From: Prunus persica
Taxonomy: Eukaryota; Streptophyta; Magnoliopsida; Rosales; Rosaceae
Reading direction: 5' to 3'
NCBI RefSeq assembly: GCF_000346465.2
Contig: NC_034016.1
Coordinates: 3,059,391-3,123,390 of the forward strand
Length of the DNA stretch: 64,000 nucleotides
Below are positions 45,641 through 56,381 of this stretch, in pieces (the first letter of the stretch is position 1; each line of letters begins with the position of its first letter). A model generated the notes under the pieces. It ran no database searches. It worked only from the letters and a program-made list of their open reading frames with translations, and was not told the DNA's origin. Position numbers and translations under genes: made by a program.

Positions 45641-47083
45641 TCAGTCCACCACAGAGAGAGCTTGATACTCTTTGTCAGCAATGGCTGCTTCCATGAGATG
45701 GCGCCGGCCAATTTCCCCACCATTGTCCAAGAAAGACTTGAGCAAGTTTTCAGAGAAGCCCCTCAACAGCGTCACCCCTGGATGATGTTCTTCTATACAA
45801 GGCTTGTTCCAGTCCCCCATATTCCAAAGCAAAATGTGTGGCACTGCATTATCCCTGTACCCTTGCTCCTTAAACTCGCTCTGTTTTGCCTCATATAGAG
45901 TCTTCAAGAATGTACCATCACCATATCCTCCGAACTCGGTGAACACAAACACCTTCTTAACCATCTGCTCTGCCTTCAAGTTCTCTTTCACAACAACTTC
46001 TCGAATGAAGTCCCATACCTTCCGACTATGAACATACGATCCCAACTCACTGCTACATGTCCTCATCATAAACTCGCACTTGGACTTGAGATCATCCCCT
46101 TCTATCGAATGCAGCAGCAGCTAATTCAGCAAATGACCGGAACTGATCATCTTTCCTTTCCATGCCGTCTCTTCACTCAGTTCAGATACCAAAAGTCCCA
46201 AACTCACCGCCAATTCTCTGGGGCGTATGCCCGTGAAATCTTTGATGTGACACACAGCCAAGCAGTTTTTAAATTTTCCCAAACCCTGCCCCTGCATTTG
46301 CTACTGCTGTTGTTTTAGGTATATATCCTCCACCATTGCCTTCCACTGAAGCTCAGCCGCTTCCTCAACATCCCCATCTTCTACTACATAGCGTATGATC
46401 TCATTTGGGAGCATAGCATCCGGCTTTATTATGCTGCCATGGCCACTCAAATTGCCTCATCTTCCTCCTGCTTTTTTCAACTCCTCCAAATACATCGTAA
46501 CTTCTGAGCGTTGTCATCCGAAAAACATGCCTTGACGATTCCAGTACTTGTACAAGGGCACCAAAACCTCATTCCTAAGCCGCTCCCACTCTTGTGATTG
46601 ATATGATTTATATGATTGATTTGATTGATCTGGTTTTTATGGGAAAAGCCTCCTCACAATGCTTTCACACAACAAAACGGTGCGGGAAGCACAGGTGGCC
46701 TCGGGGTGTTTGCTAATGCGACACACTGCAGCCTTGCTAACAAAAAGATTAGCATAAGTGTCAGTATCAAGAGTAATATCTTCTTCTTCGTTGTCGTCAT
46801 TGTCTTCATCACCGTCAGTTATATAATCGGATGGCTTCAAATCGAGCTTGTGCTGCTTGAATTTGTCAATATCAGACTTCAATTGCTCTACGAAGACATC
46901 CATAATCCGGTCGTGTAAGAGCTTATAGTCTGGGTCACAATGGAGTTGCTCTGCAGTGTCTTGGCCTTGTTCTATAAGGTGGTAGGGAATCTCGAGAAGG
47001 TCATAAAAACTCCCGAATTGAGGGGCAATAGAGGGGAGGTTGCAAAATAGCGTCTTGGGGTGGTTTTGGTAGAGCCAAAACAC
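45641..47083 (-). pseudogene. Broken DUF2828 / UCP015417 vWA-like protein gene
   Basis: Two open segments on the minus strand carry the family's middle and C-terminus. 47083-46637 has LYQNHPKTLFCNLPSIA, GSFYDLLEIPYHLIE and an acidic stretch DGDEDNDDNEEED. 46069-45641 has VWDFIREVVVKENLKAEQMVKKVFVFTEF, VPHILLWNMGDWN, GFSENLLKSFLDNGGEI and the typical end KEYQALSVVD. Between them the frame continues only with stops and shifts (for example near 46520 and 46120), though family-like phrases can still be read there. The N-terminal part of the ~600-aa family is missing upstream of 47083, where repeat sequence begins. Plant members are uncharacterised vWA-like proteins. A lineage-specific pseudogene is the likeliest reading. 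Confidence 0.8.
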
Positions 47084-48010
47084 AGCTGTGTAGATGGTTA
47101 TGTTATTAGCTTATCACACGTGGCATTGGATTATCCGGCGTGTGATAAAGTGGTCTGCGTGCATAGAACATGGTTTGATTGGGCCACACGTGGCGTTGGA
47201 TTTTCTGGCATATGGTAAATGATCCGTATACTTTGGTTATTGTTACTTTACTACGCGTGGCATTGGACTCTCCAGCGTGTAGTAAAGTAACAAGGAGAGG
47301 AAAAAGGAATTTTTGTACTATATTGAGAAAAGATTAATTTTTAAAAGAATTAACTTATTGGTATTACTGAAAATAATTGTATATCATTTGGTTCGTGATT
47401 ATGGATTGTAAAACTACATGTGGCTTGATCCCTCAGTAAGGGTACGTATGTAGCCTGGGGCCTTACCCAGGTGCAGCCGCAAGATCAAGTATATTTTTGG
47501 ATTTTACTTTGGTCACTAGGACCATATCCTATTTATTAGTTTTATAAAGTTTGGTTTGAATTATGTCGGGGAGCCTGAAGTCCAGTCGATGTGAGATTAA
47601 ATGATTGGTTATATTTCAGTATTACTAATTAGTTGTGGTCAAAAGGTTTTTGTGGTCTTGTTGAGTCTGAAACCTATTTGGATGGATGATTGATCCTGGT
47701 CTGAGTCTTTAGAATTGCTCTGTTATCGCCCATGTAAGAATGGGTCTATTCTTTGAATTGTGTGTTTTTACATTGTGCATGCTGAAGTTTGGGAATTTTA
47801 AACTGCATTTTTGACAGGTTGAAAATTTTGGGAAATGTCTATTTTTCAGGAGAGACTGTGCCGAAATTTCGGCAGAAAGTCTCGTCCCTCTTTTCCTTGA
47901 TTTGAAATATAGAAATAAAGGCTTTATCGTTCATAAGCGAGCCCGGCATCAGCTTGATATCTGAAATACCTCAGGATTTGTCTCGGATTCCAAGGAATTC
48001 GGGGCGAGTC
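47084..48010. repeat. Probable LTR-like repeat remnant with hairpin motifs
   Basis: No coding region. Contains three related inverted-repeat units (47110-47293) and the phrase GGCTTGATCCCTCAGTAAGGG..ACGTATGTAGCCT (47423-47457), which I associate with LTRs of plant gypsy elements. It also holds the perfect palindrome TGCCGAAATTTCGGCA (47869-47884). Only one copy is visible, so it could be a solo LTR or fragment; borders are not defined. Confidence 0.45.
47110..47293. repeat. Three hairpin-forming repeat units
   Basis: Unit 1 (47112-47149): stem TTATCACACG/CGTGTGATAA around TGGCATTGGATTATCCGG. Unit 2 (about 47190-47217): CCACACG/CATATGG around TGGCGTTGGATTTTCTGG, stem decayed. Unit 3 (47252-47290): TTTACTACGCG/GCGTGTAGTAAA around TGGCATTGGACTCTCCA. 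The enclosed part is conserved while the stems differ between units yet remain self-complementary in units 1 and 3. Confidence 0.75.
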
Positions 48011-48054
48011 TAGTCAAAGTTCTCCAGGGTTAAAAATTTAGCCCTTCATAAATT

Positions 48055-48470
48055 TTTCCATCTCCAGTCATGCATGGCTATATTTTAGAGTCCTTCATAT
48101 TTTATTATTTTGAGAACAACAAATTGAAAACATTTAAAAACGTGACCATATTTAAAAAATAAAATAAAAAATGGATGGGTTTCAATGGTCTGACCTCCAA
48201 CAGTCATGACCAAGAATTTTTATAATATTTTTAAACAACACTTGAAAATATTTAAAAAGATGACCATGTTAATAATTTATCTTTTTAAAAAGCACATGCA
48301 TGGAGCCCACAAAAAATTTGGCATAAGCCAAAACTGGAGTATATGTGGCCCGGTTGGAGGGCTAAAGGGCCAAATTTGACCAAAAAATTTTTTAGCTCAT
48401 GGCTAGAGATGAGTTATGCATTATTTTAGAGCTATATTTGGAATATAGCCCATGCGGGAGATGGCTTAAA
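48055..48470. mobile_element. MITE-like inverted-repeat element
   Basis: The left end CCATCTCCAGTCATGCATGG and CTATATTTTAGAG (48059-48091) is mirrored on the right by AGAGCTATATTTGGAATATAG and CCCATGCGGGAGATGG (48428-48466). About 40-bp imperfect terminal inverted repeats, no ORF. A related half (GGCCATCTCCAGTCATAGAG) appears near 37352. Superfamily not determined. Confidence 0.6.
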
Positions 48471-48563
48471 CTCTGAAAATCCCTACGGTATTGGATTGGA
48501 GGATATGGCCTATCAGACACTCACACTATACTTGGTTCTATCCGTAACGATTAAATCCAATTC

Positions 48564-48647
48564 ACCTAGCGTGCGGTTTTATCACGCTAATGTTACCACA
48601 CTATACAATTTATAATATAAATGGATTGATAAAACCGCATGCTAGTG
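48564..48647. repeat. Inverted repeat (hairpin) ~21-bp arms
   Basis: CACCTAGCGTGCGGTTTTATC on the left pairs with GATAAAACCGCATGCTAGTG on the right, with two mismatches or gaps and a ~42-bp AT-rich loop. Probably a small MITE remnant. Confidence 0.65.
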
Positions 48648-49028
48648 TTACAGACACACTGAAATATTTCTCAATATTATGTTTTCAAAAGAACTGAAAA
48701 TAAAAAATAAAAAGTGAAAACGAAGTAGTTATCCAAACGGGCAATAGCAAATCTAAAATTTTAAAGTGCACATTTTGACGAAGCCATTCTTACAGTACGT
48801 TATCTGACCAAAATTCTTGTTTACTCTTCAATTTTGATGTCAGTGTCACTGTGCAGCAGCGTGATCTAAAGGGCAATGCATGTAAGTTAGCCAGCTGCCC
48901 ACCCTTGAGGCAAAGGCCTCTTATTCGATTAAATCAATCAATTCCCATCCTTGGAAGTTGCTGTTGTTCATATATCACTATAAAGATCCTGAAATTAACT
49001 CAACAACTTGCGATACATATCGTACAAA

Positions 49029-50098
49029 ATGGAAATCACTTGTTACATGACGAGGGTTGTGATTCTGCAACTGCAACTCTTGTGTTTCTTGGAAGCCCAA
49101 CATTTTTGTGGTGCTGATCCTACTCATGGGTTCACTCGTGTGCAATTGACTGAACACGACCGCAGGTACCATATAACAAATCTCCGGCGGATCGTTACAG
49201 CAAAGTGGATGGAGTTGAGAAGTTTTGGGTCTCTACGCCAATGATATAAGCCCTTTAAAAAGCACAGTCCAACCGGACCACGCACAGAAATAAGAAATTC
49301 TGTATGTATTATTCTTTCCCCTCCTCTCTATCTCTAGGCTAATACCCTTTTCAAACTAAGTGCCAAGTTAATTTTCTTGTAGTAAATATAGTGTATCAAA
49401 GTTGTGTTTACGGCCCACGAACATCTTCGAGTTCATGATGCGAGAAACACTTGTGTGATGCCATTCTTTTCACGTGACAGTGACATTATTAAATTAATGA
49501 CAGAATAGTTCAGTTAAAAGATGACATGTTTCCACAAAATAAAAACTTCTCATTAAATTTGAACATATGACATTTTTGAGTGTTTTTAAGTGTAGAATGT
49601 TATATCAAAATGTGTGTTTGAAACAATATATTGTCTTTGATATTCACAATTCCTAAAAAGTTGCATCTCTTGTTTTCCTAGGGGCATGGTTACACTTCTG
49701 GAGTTCGGCAATTTGAAGGCCATTTTTTAATGCCCCAGCGTAGTTCCGGCGTTACAATAATGCAGATCTTTGGTGCAGCCCATCAAGCTACAACCCTACA
49801 ATTAAGGGTGTGCAATGGGGACTTGAAGTACTACATACACAATGTGGTGGCTGCAAATATCTATAATAAATGGTTCAGACTGAATGTGATTCACAATGTT
49901 GGTGCAAGGAAGGTGACGATTTTTATCGACGGAGAAAAAAAGTTTGTTGTAAAAGATCACAGTCGAGCTACCTTCTACTTCAAATATGGAGTTTATGCAG
50001 CCCCATCTGGTTCATCTCACTACATGGAAAGAATCAAGGTGGAGGGGGATCAAGCTTTTCAAAAAGTGATGGTGAAGGCCCTAGGGCTGGCTACTTAA
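49029..50098 (+). pseudogene. Citrate-binding protein-like gene copy D, frameshifted
   Basis: Exon-like segments at 49029-49301 and 49682-50098 are separated by a 380-bp GT-AG intron. Exon 1 starts well (ATG at 49029, signal-like stretch, then GADPTHGFTRVQLTEHDR). It then loses the frame where about eight bases are missing before the expected tyrosine-proline region, reaching TGA within about 30 codons. Further small changes occur near 49240-49262. Exon 2 keeps the domain (GHGYTSGVRQFEG, ATTLQLRVCNGD, NVIHNVGARKVTIFIDG, FYFKYGVYAAPSGSS). It is shifted again after HYMER, so the normal end is replaced by an unrelated tail. DPTDGF reads DPTHGF here. The intron start matches that of copy B, pointing to a B/D duplication. 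Confidence 0.85.
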
Positions 50099-50451
50099 GG
50101 ATGATGGCATATTAGAATGAAACTAAATAAATCAATGAAAGACACTCAAAAGTGAAGGGCTCTAAATCAACCTCTTGCTTCATTAGGGTATTTTTATCAT
50201 TTGCCCAAAATACTCATGTGTAAAGACTAAAGAAGAGACAAAGACAAATACCACATTTGTTCAATAATTTGTTGACAATACAATTGCAAAAATTAAGGTA
50301 AACATTTTAAGACGTGGATAGCGCGCGTGATTGAAAAAAAATTCTTTTTACCAACGGTTAATATAATAAAATTCAGGCGTGTGTAGAGAGTAGTTAATAG
50401 AAACCCAACAAATGGAGTAATTTACTTCTCACAATCATTAACAGAAACACC
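50099..50451. other. Spacer and probable promoter of the PAP2_C gene
   Basis: AT-rich, with no coding region or defined repeat. The next gene's first in-frame ATG is at 50452. Confidence 0.4.
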
Positions 50452-53400
50452 ATGAAAACAAAACAACTAACTATAGTTTATATTGTTGGAATGTTCAAAC
50501 GCCTATGTCCCAGCCTTCCCTACCTCCCAGTTTCCTCGAAACCAAACTCATCAGCATCAACTCACTCCTTCGCTTTCACCACCATGTGGTGGCCGCCGAG
50601 GTCCGGCGGCCTTGGAATCGCCGCCATCGCCTATGTGGTAGTTGACTACATCCGCCACTTGTCGCCTGCGTGGCACGGCCGTCTTCAGCCAGCTCTCTTG
50701 TCCGGATTCGCTCTCATTGCCGTCAGTCGCGTGCCCTTCTACAAGCACTGGTCCTCTGAGTTTCGCTCCGTCTTTCCCTTTATTGGTTCTATGCTCTTTA
50801 TGCTCTTAGCTCTTCTCTTTGAAGCTCTCTGCGTTCGATTTGTCACCGCTGCCCTCGGCCTTGATTGGAACAGGTATTTCTGCTTTTTCTCTTGATTCTC
50901 TTTTTGGGTCTGTTTTGATCTGCATTGTTTCTTCATTGAGCTTAGAATAAAGCTACCCAGATGATGAATCTGTTAGAATTTGGGGTTTTGTGTTTTCTTC
51001 TGGGTTTTATTTGCTTAAATATTATGTGGGTCGAGTTTGATTTGTGTTGTTTCTCTTGCCATTTCGATTGATGCTCGTAAACTCTGAATTATCCAATCAA
51101 TTAGGTCAATTTCATGTTAGGATTAGTGCCAGCATTTTAAGGATCTGATCATACACTTTTCGAATGTTGTTGGATCAGAGATGCCAAATTTAGAATTAAT
51201 ACTCAGATGATGATTAAACATATCAAATGAAATGTTCATTAATGATATTATTTATTAATAATTGTTCTAAAGGAGCTGCCTTTTTCCTTTTGTTTCTTTG
51301 GCTTACAAGGAAGGAGATTTGAACTTAGTTTCTACACATTAATACCCATCCTATTGCAATGTCCTTCCCGTGCCACTTGTTGTGTTAGAACGCATGGACA
51401 AAGCAACTGGGTCTTACGAGTTACAATAGCAATTGCGGTTAAATGTTGGTCTGGGAAAATTTGTTCCCTTCTTCAGTTGGTGAACCCATTGCTTCAAAGT
51501 TACTTTGTTGACTACAATTTACATATAGTTAGGGTTTTCAGCCCTTGGCATGTAGCACATTGCATCTGTTAGGGATAAAAAATGAGTTCTAATATTCTGC
51601 CTTATATTTCCAAAAACAAACATGTGGCCCATCCTACATCTAAAGCACACTCTATGCTCCAAGAGAAACATTAAAAATAAAAACATTTCCTATGCTTCTA
51701 TAGATTCCTCGTTCCACCCTTGCATGTTAGTCTATACAGTATTTTCATATATTTAAGGCAAGAATTTTTCATTTTGAGTCTTCTAAACCTTTTTCCAGGA
51801 ATGTTTTTGGCTATTATCATGAAAATGCAATGTCATAAATCTTTTAATGAATAAGTATTAGATCATGTAATAAAGATTGGTCATGTTGGATAAGCTATTG
51901 CATAAATTATTTCATGTGGTTGCATCCCTGTGTAGACCATGGTTGTGGCTGGCCTTTACAGGCTATAAAAATGTCCACAACAGCTCTTTATGACGTGACC
52001 TGTGAGAGACCCTATTGAATGTTAGGAGATACCAATTGATGTGGGGTCTTTCAAGAACCCTTTGGGCTTTGGCAATCAAGTCAATCAGGGATCTGGATCA
52101 TCATTGGTTCGCTTGCTCGACTCCAATAAACAGTAGCCAGAAAGTACATGATTCGAGGATCCAAGGTGTACTAAAGCATTGATAAAATTTAAGTACAAAA
52201 TAAAATTTTGATAAAAACACACAAATAATAATGATACAATTCTGTTAGAACTTAAAATATAATATACATCAAGTATTTCTTTAAACTTTTCCCAGATATG
52301 TTAGAAAAATGACCAAGAGACTAAATCGCTAGAGATACAAATTACATAATAATAAGTTGTCTTCCAGATAAAGAAACTTGGATTTACCTATACTAGAAAA
52401 ACTATCAAATTGCTTAACCTATTGAAACATGTTTCGTCCCTCATAGTATTCGTAAGTTGAGGAAGAAGTGAAATTTCCAGGCCCGAGCTGCTCCATGGCC
52501 ATTCAGTCAGGCTAAAGCTTGCTAGGCCAGTTGATTGTAGACCAAATGCTGACTCTGACAAAGTCAGGAATATTCAGAGAAAGAAAAAGCCAAATGTTGA
52601 AGGAGGCTAGGGTTACTAAGGCCATACCTTCCTATAATGAGAAATTAATAGATGGGATGGGCGTACCGCAGCAACATATATAGTATACAATCTCTTTTTG
52701 AAATTTTTATAACTTATGCATAGCTCGGCACCTCCTTCCTTTCGTCCTTTAAATTTTCCACAGAAGATTTGTTCCGATTGAATGTCCCTGGTAAAAGTAT
52801 TTGTGGCTTCATCCCTCTGTTTCTTTTTCGGCATTGTTGTTTGGGTTCTTGCTGCACAGTTTCTATTTGGTTCTTGTTACTGTAAAATTGCTATTTGCAG
52901 GCGTGTTGCTCGTCTTTACATCCTTCTGTAAGTTATCAAGTTTGTTGCTTTCACAACACCATTGGAACACCTTCATCAGCTGCCCCTGTAAGCTTCCATC
53001 CTGTACCTGTTCAATTTGTACACTCAAGCATCAATTTCCATTTCTTTTACTCCAGTCCTTTAGTCCTTCCCTTAAATCATTTTCCAAAGCTTCTTTAAGG
53101 ACTCAGACAAATGAAACTCATGGTTTCTTCCATAAATATCAAGTTCTTAAATAAGCAATTTTGCTTCTCTCACACATTCGCTAGTCATCTGGAAGGTCTA
53201 AATATGGTTCTGTCCGTAAAGTGGCTTAATGATGAAATTATGGAGGTGCTTTCTTATGGTTATGCATGTTCGCTCCATGCCTGTTAGCGCTTATTTGGCT
53301 GTAAAACTGTGTGCTTCAATATAAATGCAAATTCCAGTGTGAAAGTTAGACGACCACTGGACCACAAAAGCTTTAACTGTTAGGGAATGGGTCACAGTGT

Positions 53401-55157
53401 AATGTAATATAAACCAAACAAAAAGGATTTGAAAAACACAGAAAAAGATCATGCTGAGATTTTTTTAGTCAATTTTGCAAAGATAAGCAACATTTTTCAT
53501 TTGCTCTCTTTTAAATAAAGGCCCTGTGCATTGTGTGATAATTTGAGATTGATATGTGGGGTTTATCAGATGATTTATGAGTTCTGCTTTCTTATATTTC
53601 ATAGCATCTTTTCGTAGACGATACTGTTTCATTGCTCATGAAATTAGCCATAATTTTAAACTAAGTATTTAACAAGAGGGAAGACTAATTGGCTTTTTTA
53701 ATGTTTGGCACTTCAGTCATACATCTCCTCTTCCCGACACTGGCCAGTGGTTTCTTTTGGCGCTGAATGAGAAGCTTCCTCATCCATTAGTTGAAATATT
53801 GAGAGCCCGTATTATTGGACTGCACCATTTCCTCATGTTGTTTGTGATGTTGGCTTTTTCCGTACTGTTTGACTCTGTGAAAGCTCCTGGCCTTGGACTA
53901 GGTGCACGCTATATGTTCACCATGGCTATTGGCCGCCTTCTTCGTGCCATAACTTTTGTATCAACAGTTCTGCCATCAGCCCGGCCTTGGTGTGCTACTG
54001 CTCGTTTCAATGTCCCTTTATATCCTCATCGCTGGGCTCAGAAATATTATGCTCCTTACGCTTCGGATGCTAATGCTATTCGTGAGTTGCTACGACAGGA
54101 TATAGCTTTCGGTAAGTACTCATTAGGTTCCTTTTCTTCTTGATCCCCCCTAGATTTCATTTTCTTGATTGCAACTGTACGACCAAAAGACCATTTACTA
54201 TCTGACCCTCTGACCCAAGTTTGGTATGAGCTGGGCATGAGTTATAAATTCCGAAGTCTTTTCCCAATTCTCACACATGGATAGGGTCCTTCATGGCCCC
54301 ATGTGAGAGTTAGGGAAAAAAAGAGTTGTGTTGTACAGCATTTTCCTATACAGTATTCCTCTAATGCCGCACCCTTTTCTACTGCAAATACATTCTCCTT
54401 TTAGGATCAGGTGGCAGTATATGTTACAACATGTTTCATTTGTTTCCTGCAGCTGATACTGGAAAATTACTTGGGGACTTCCGGCCAGATTGGGGTCCAA
54501 TGAGCTTCCTAATAGATTTCTTGCGACCCAGTGAATCGGATGGACCATGGTATAATTTACTGAAGAATGCTGGAGGCGGCTGCAATGACCTCGTGTACAG
54601 TGGGCATATGCTAGTTGCTGTGTTGACAGCTATGGCTTGGACGGTACTACCTATTATGTGTTTTGAAATTTGTGGCCATTGCCACTTGATGTCTAAGATG
54701 CAACCTACTTGTGCTGTTGATTGTTGATTTCTATAAATCTGATCAATTGTTGCAGGAAGCTTATGGTGGTTTTAGCTCAGTTCTCATATGGTCACTTGTC
54801 GGGCATGCTGCACAGAGAGAAATACGGGAACGTCACCATTATAGTGTAGATTGTGTTGTGGCCATTTATGTAGGAATCCTGCTATGGAAGATGACAGGTT
54901 TTTTGTGGCCATCCAAGGATGCATCCAGAGATAGGAGGATCACAATGCTTGAGAAGATTCAAAGTCGACTTACCCAAGCTGCTAAGGACTACGACATAGA
55001 TGAAGTGAGAGAGCTTCTCAGAGGGGTTGAGTTGGGAAGTCAAGAGAGCCTGAGTAATAAAGGGCCAAGCACGGGTATGTGGATATTTGCTTGTGCTATC
55101 ATAATCACTGCAATTGTCATTGTTGTTCTCGCCTTGACATTGACAAGCGATGGATAA
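50452..55157 (+). CDS. PAP2_C / sphingomyelin-synthase-like multispanning membrane protein
   Basis: Four exons, 50452-50873, 53717-54111, 54453-54643 and 54756-55157, give 469 aa. An internal ATG at 50584 (MWWPPRSGG) gives 425 aa and may be the true start, since the extra 44 residues look unconserved. Several hydrophobic segments follow (for example LFMLLALLFEALCVRFV, FLMLFVMLAFSVLF, GMLVAVL-like around SGHM). The lipid phosphatase/transferase signature is SGHMLVAV (Ser near 322) and RERHHYSVD (His 363/364, Asp 368). The first His and the HxxxD pair are the usual PAP2 catalytic residues. The protein ends with a membrane helix (WIFACAIIITAIVIVVLAL) and a six-residue tail, as in tail-anchored proteins. 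It resembles the uncharacterised Arabidopsis sphingomyelin-synthetase-family protein At1g43580 rather than IPC synthases. Substrate unknown. Intron 1 is 2.8 kb with no gene inside. Confidence 0.85.
50874..53716. other. Intron 1 of the PAP2_C gene (2.8 kb)
   Basis: Bounded by a GTATTT donor and a TTCAG acceptor. It holds short open frames (for example at 52801-53154) without domain-like composition, and no recognisable repeat ends. Confidence 0.7.
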
Positions 55158-56381
55158 TTTTCTGCTCATGATTTCCTTCCACGATTTTAGGGGGTTAGAG
55201 CTTGTAGTTCCTTGTATTGTAAAATTTTGTGAAGAATTGTTCGTGTTGTAGCAGATTGAGGTTTTCTCATGATATGTTGAGAGAATCTTTTTTCAAAGGC
55301 ATAAAGCTAGTGAGTGGATCTAAAAGTAATTAATTCGGACTCTCTGCTTAGAACTACTTAGGCTTTTATTTCATTCTCTTGTTAATATGAATAGCTATGA
55401 AATGGAGGGGTGGGCACGGTCTAGTTTGATTTCGTTCACTCCTCAAACTGAAACCGAAAATTACACATAGTTCTGCTCCATTCTTCGGTTTACCGGTTTA
55501 AGTCACCTAACGTAATGTTTGTTTCGTAGATTTGACACTTGAGGGAATGTGTATTAGATTCTTCTCCCGTTGGTGCTGCAAACATGGGAAAGGAAGAAAT
55601 GAGCTTTTCATTCTCGTGTTTCTAAAATGCCCAAAATGGGAGTTTTGCCCCTTTTTTCTTTTCTTTTTTTTCTTTTTTTTTTTGGGGGGTGAAAGGTAAT
55701 GACAATTATACTTTTATATTTGTGCTTTTTTTAAAAAAAAAAAAAAAAATTCCTTTCGGTCTTCTAATAAATTTATTTTCATTTCCAGCATTAAATTCCA
55801 TGAATTTTTAGAATGGGATCTCGTATTCATTATAAGCATAATAACATAATTTAAATGAGGAATAATGTAATATTAAATTATTTAGAGTAACAATTACTAT
55901 ACAAATTTTAGTTTGCCATGTGTAGCAAAATGTTTTTTTATATTTAAAGTTAAATTAAAACTAAAACTAAAATTAACGAAACGGTGAAGGAGAGTGGAGC
56001 GTCACGCCTGTAATAGCGCGTGAGATCCAATAACTTGGGAATTGGGCAACAGCTAAATGACCGAATCTTCAATTAGGTCACTACGAAAGAAATGAACGAA
56101 TCGGCGAAGTCTATTAAACAAGTCAACCAGCTCTTAAATTCCCGAAAACAACCCAAAGTCAACGAGCTTTAATTATTCCAACAATCGAACGGTTCGTAAT
56201 CAAGAACCTTCATAGCTTCATCGACCTGCAAACACAGGATATCATTTACTCCTCTTGGCGAGCCGGGAGCGCTAGTGTTCTTCGCTGGAAGTATTTTCCT
56301 TCATTGTCTTTTCCGATTATCCAAACCGCAGCTGACGAGGGAAAATTCGTGGGGAAAAATCTCTGTGACCGGGGCATCCAA
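55158..56381. other. 3' UTR of the PAP2_C gene, spacer and thioredoxin y promoter
   Basis: No coding region. A T-rich/G-rich run and poly-A run (about 55660-55750) are present, plus a 5' leader just before 56382. The frame upstream of 56382 has no ATG. Confidence 0.5.

Noticed and set aside
49008..49244. Exon 1 of copy D as a functional short protein
   Set aside because: The frame is lost after about 45 codons by a deletion relative to copies A-C and ends at a premature stop, so it was called part of a pseudogene.
52801..53154. 117-codon plus-strand frame inside the PAP2_C intron
   Set aside because: Composition is hydrophobic and T-rich, as expected of intronic sequence, with no domain or splice context.
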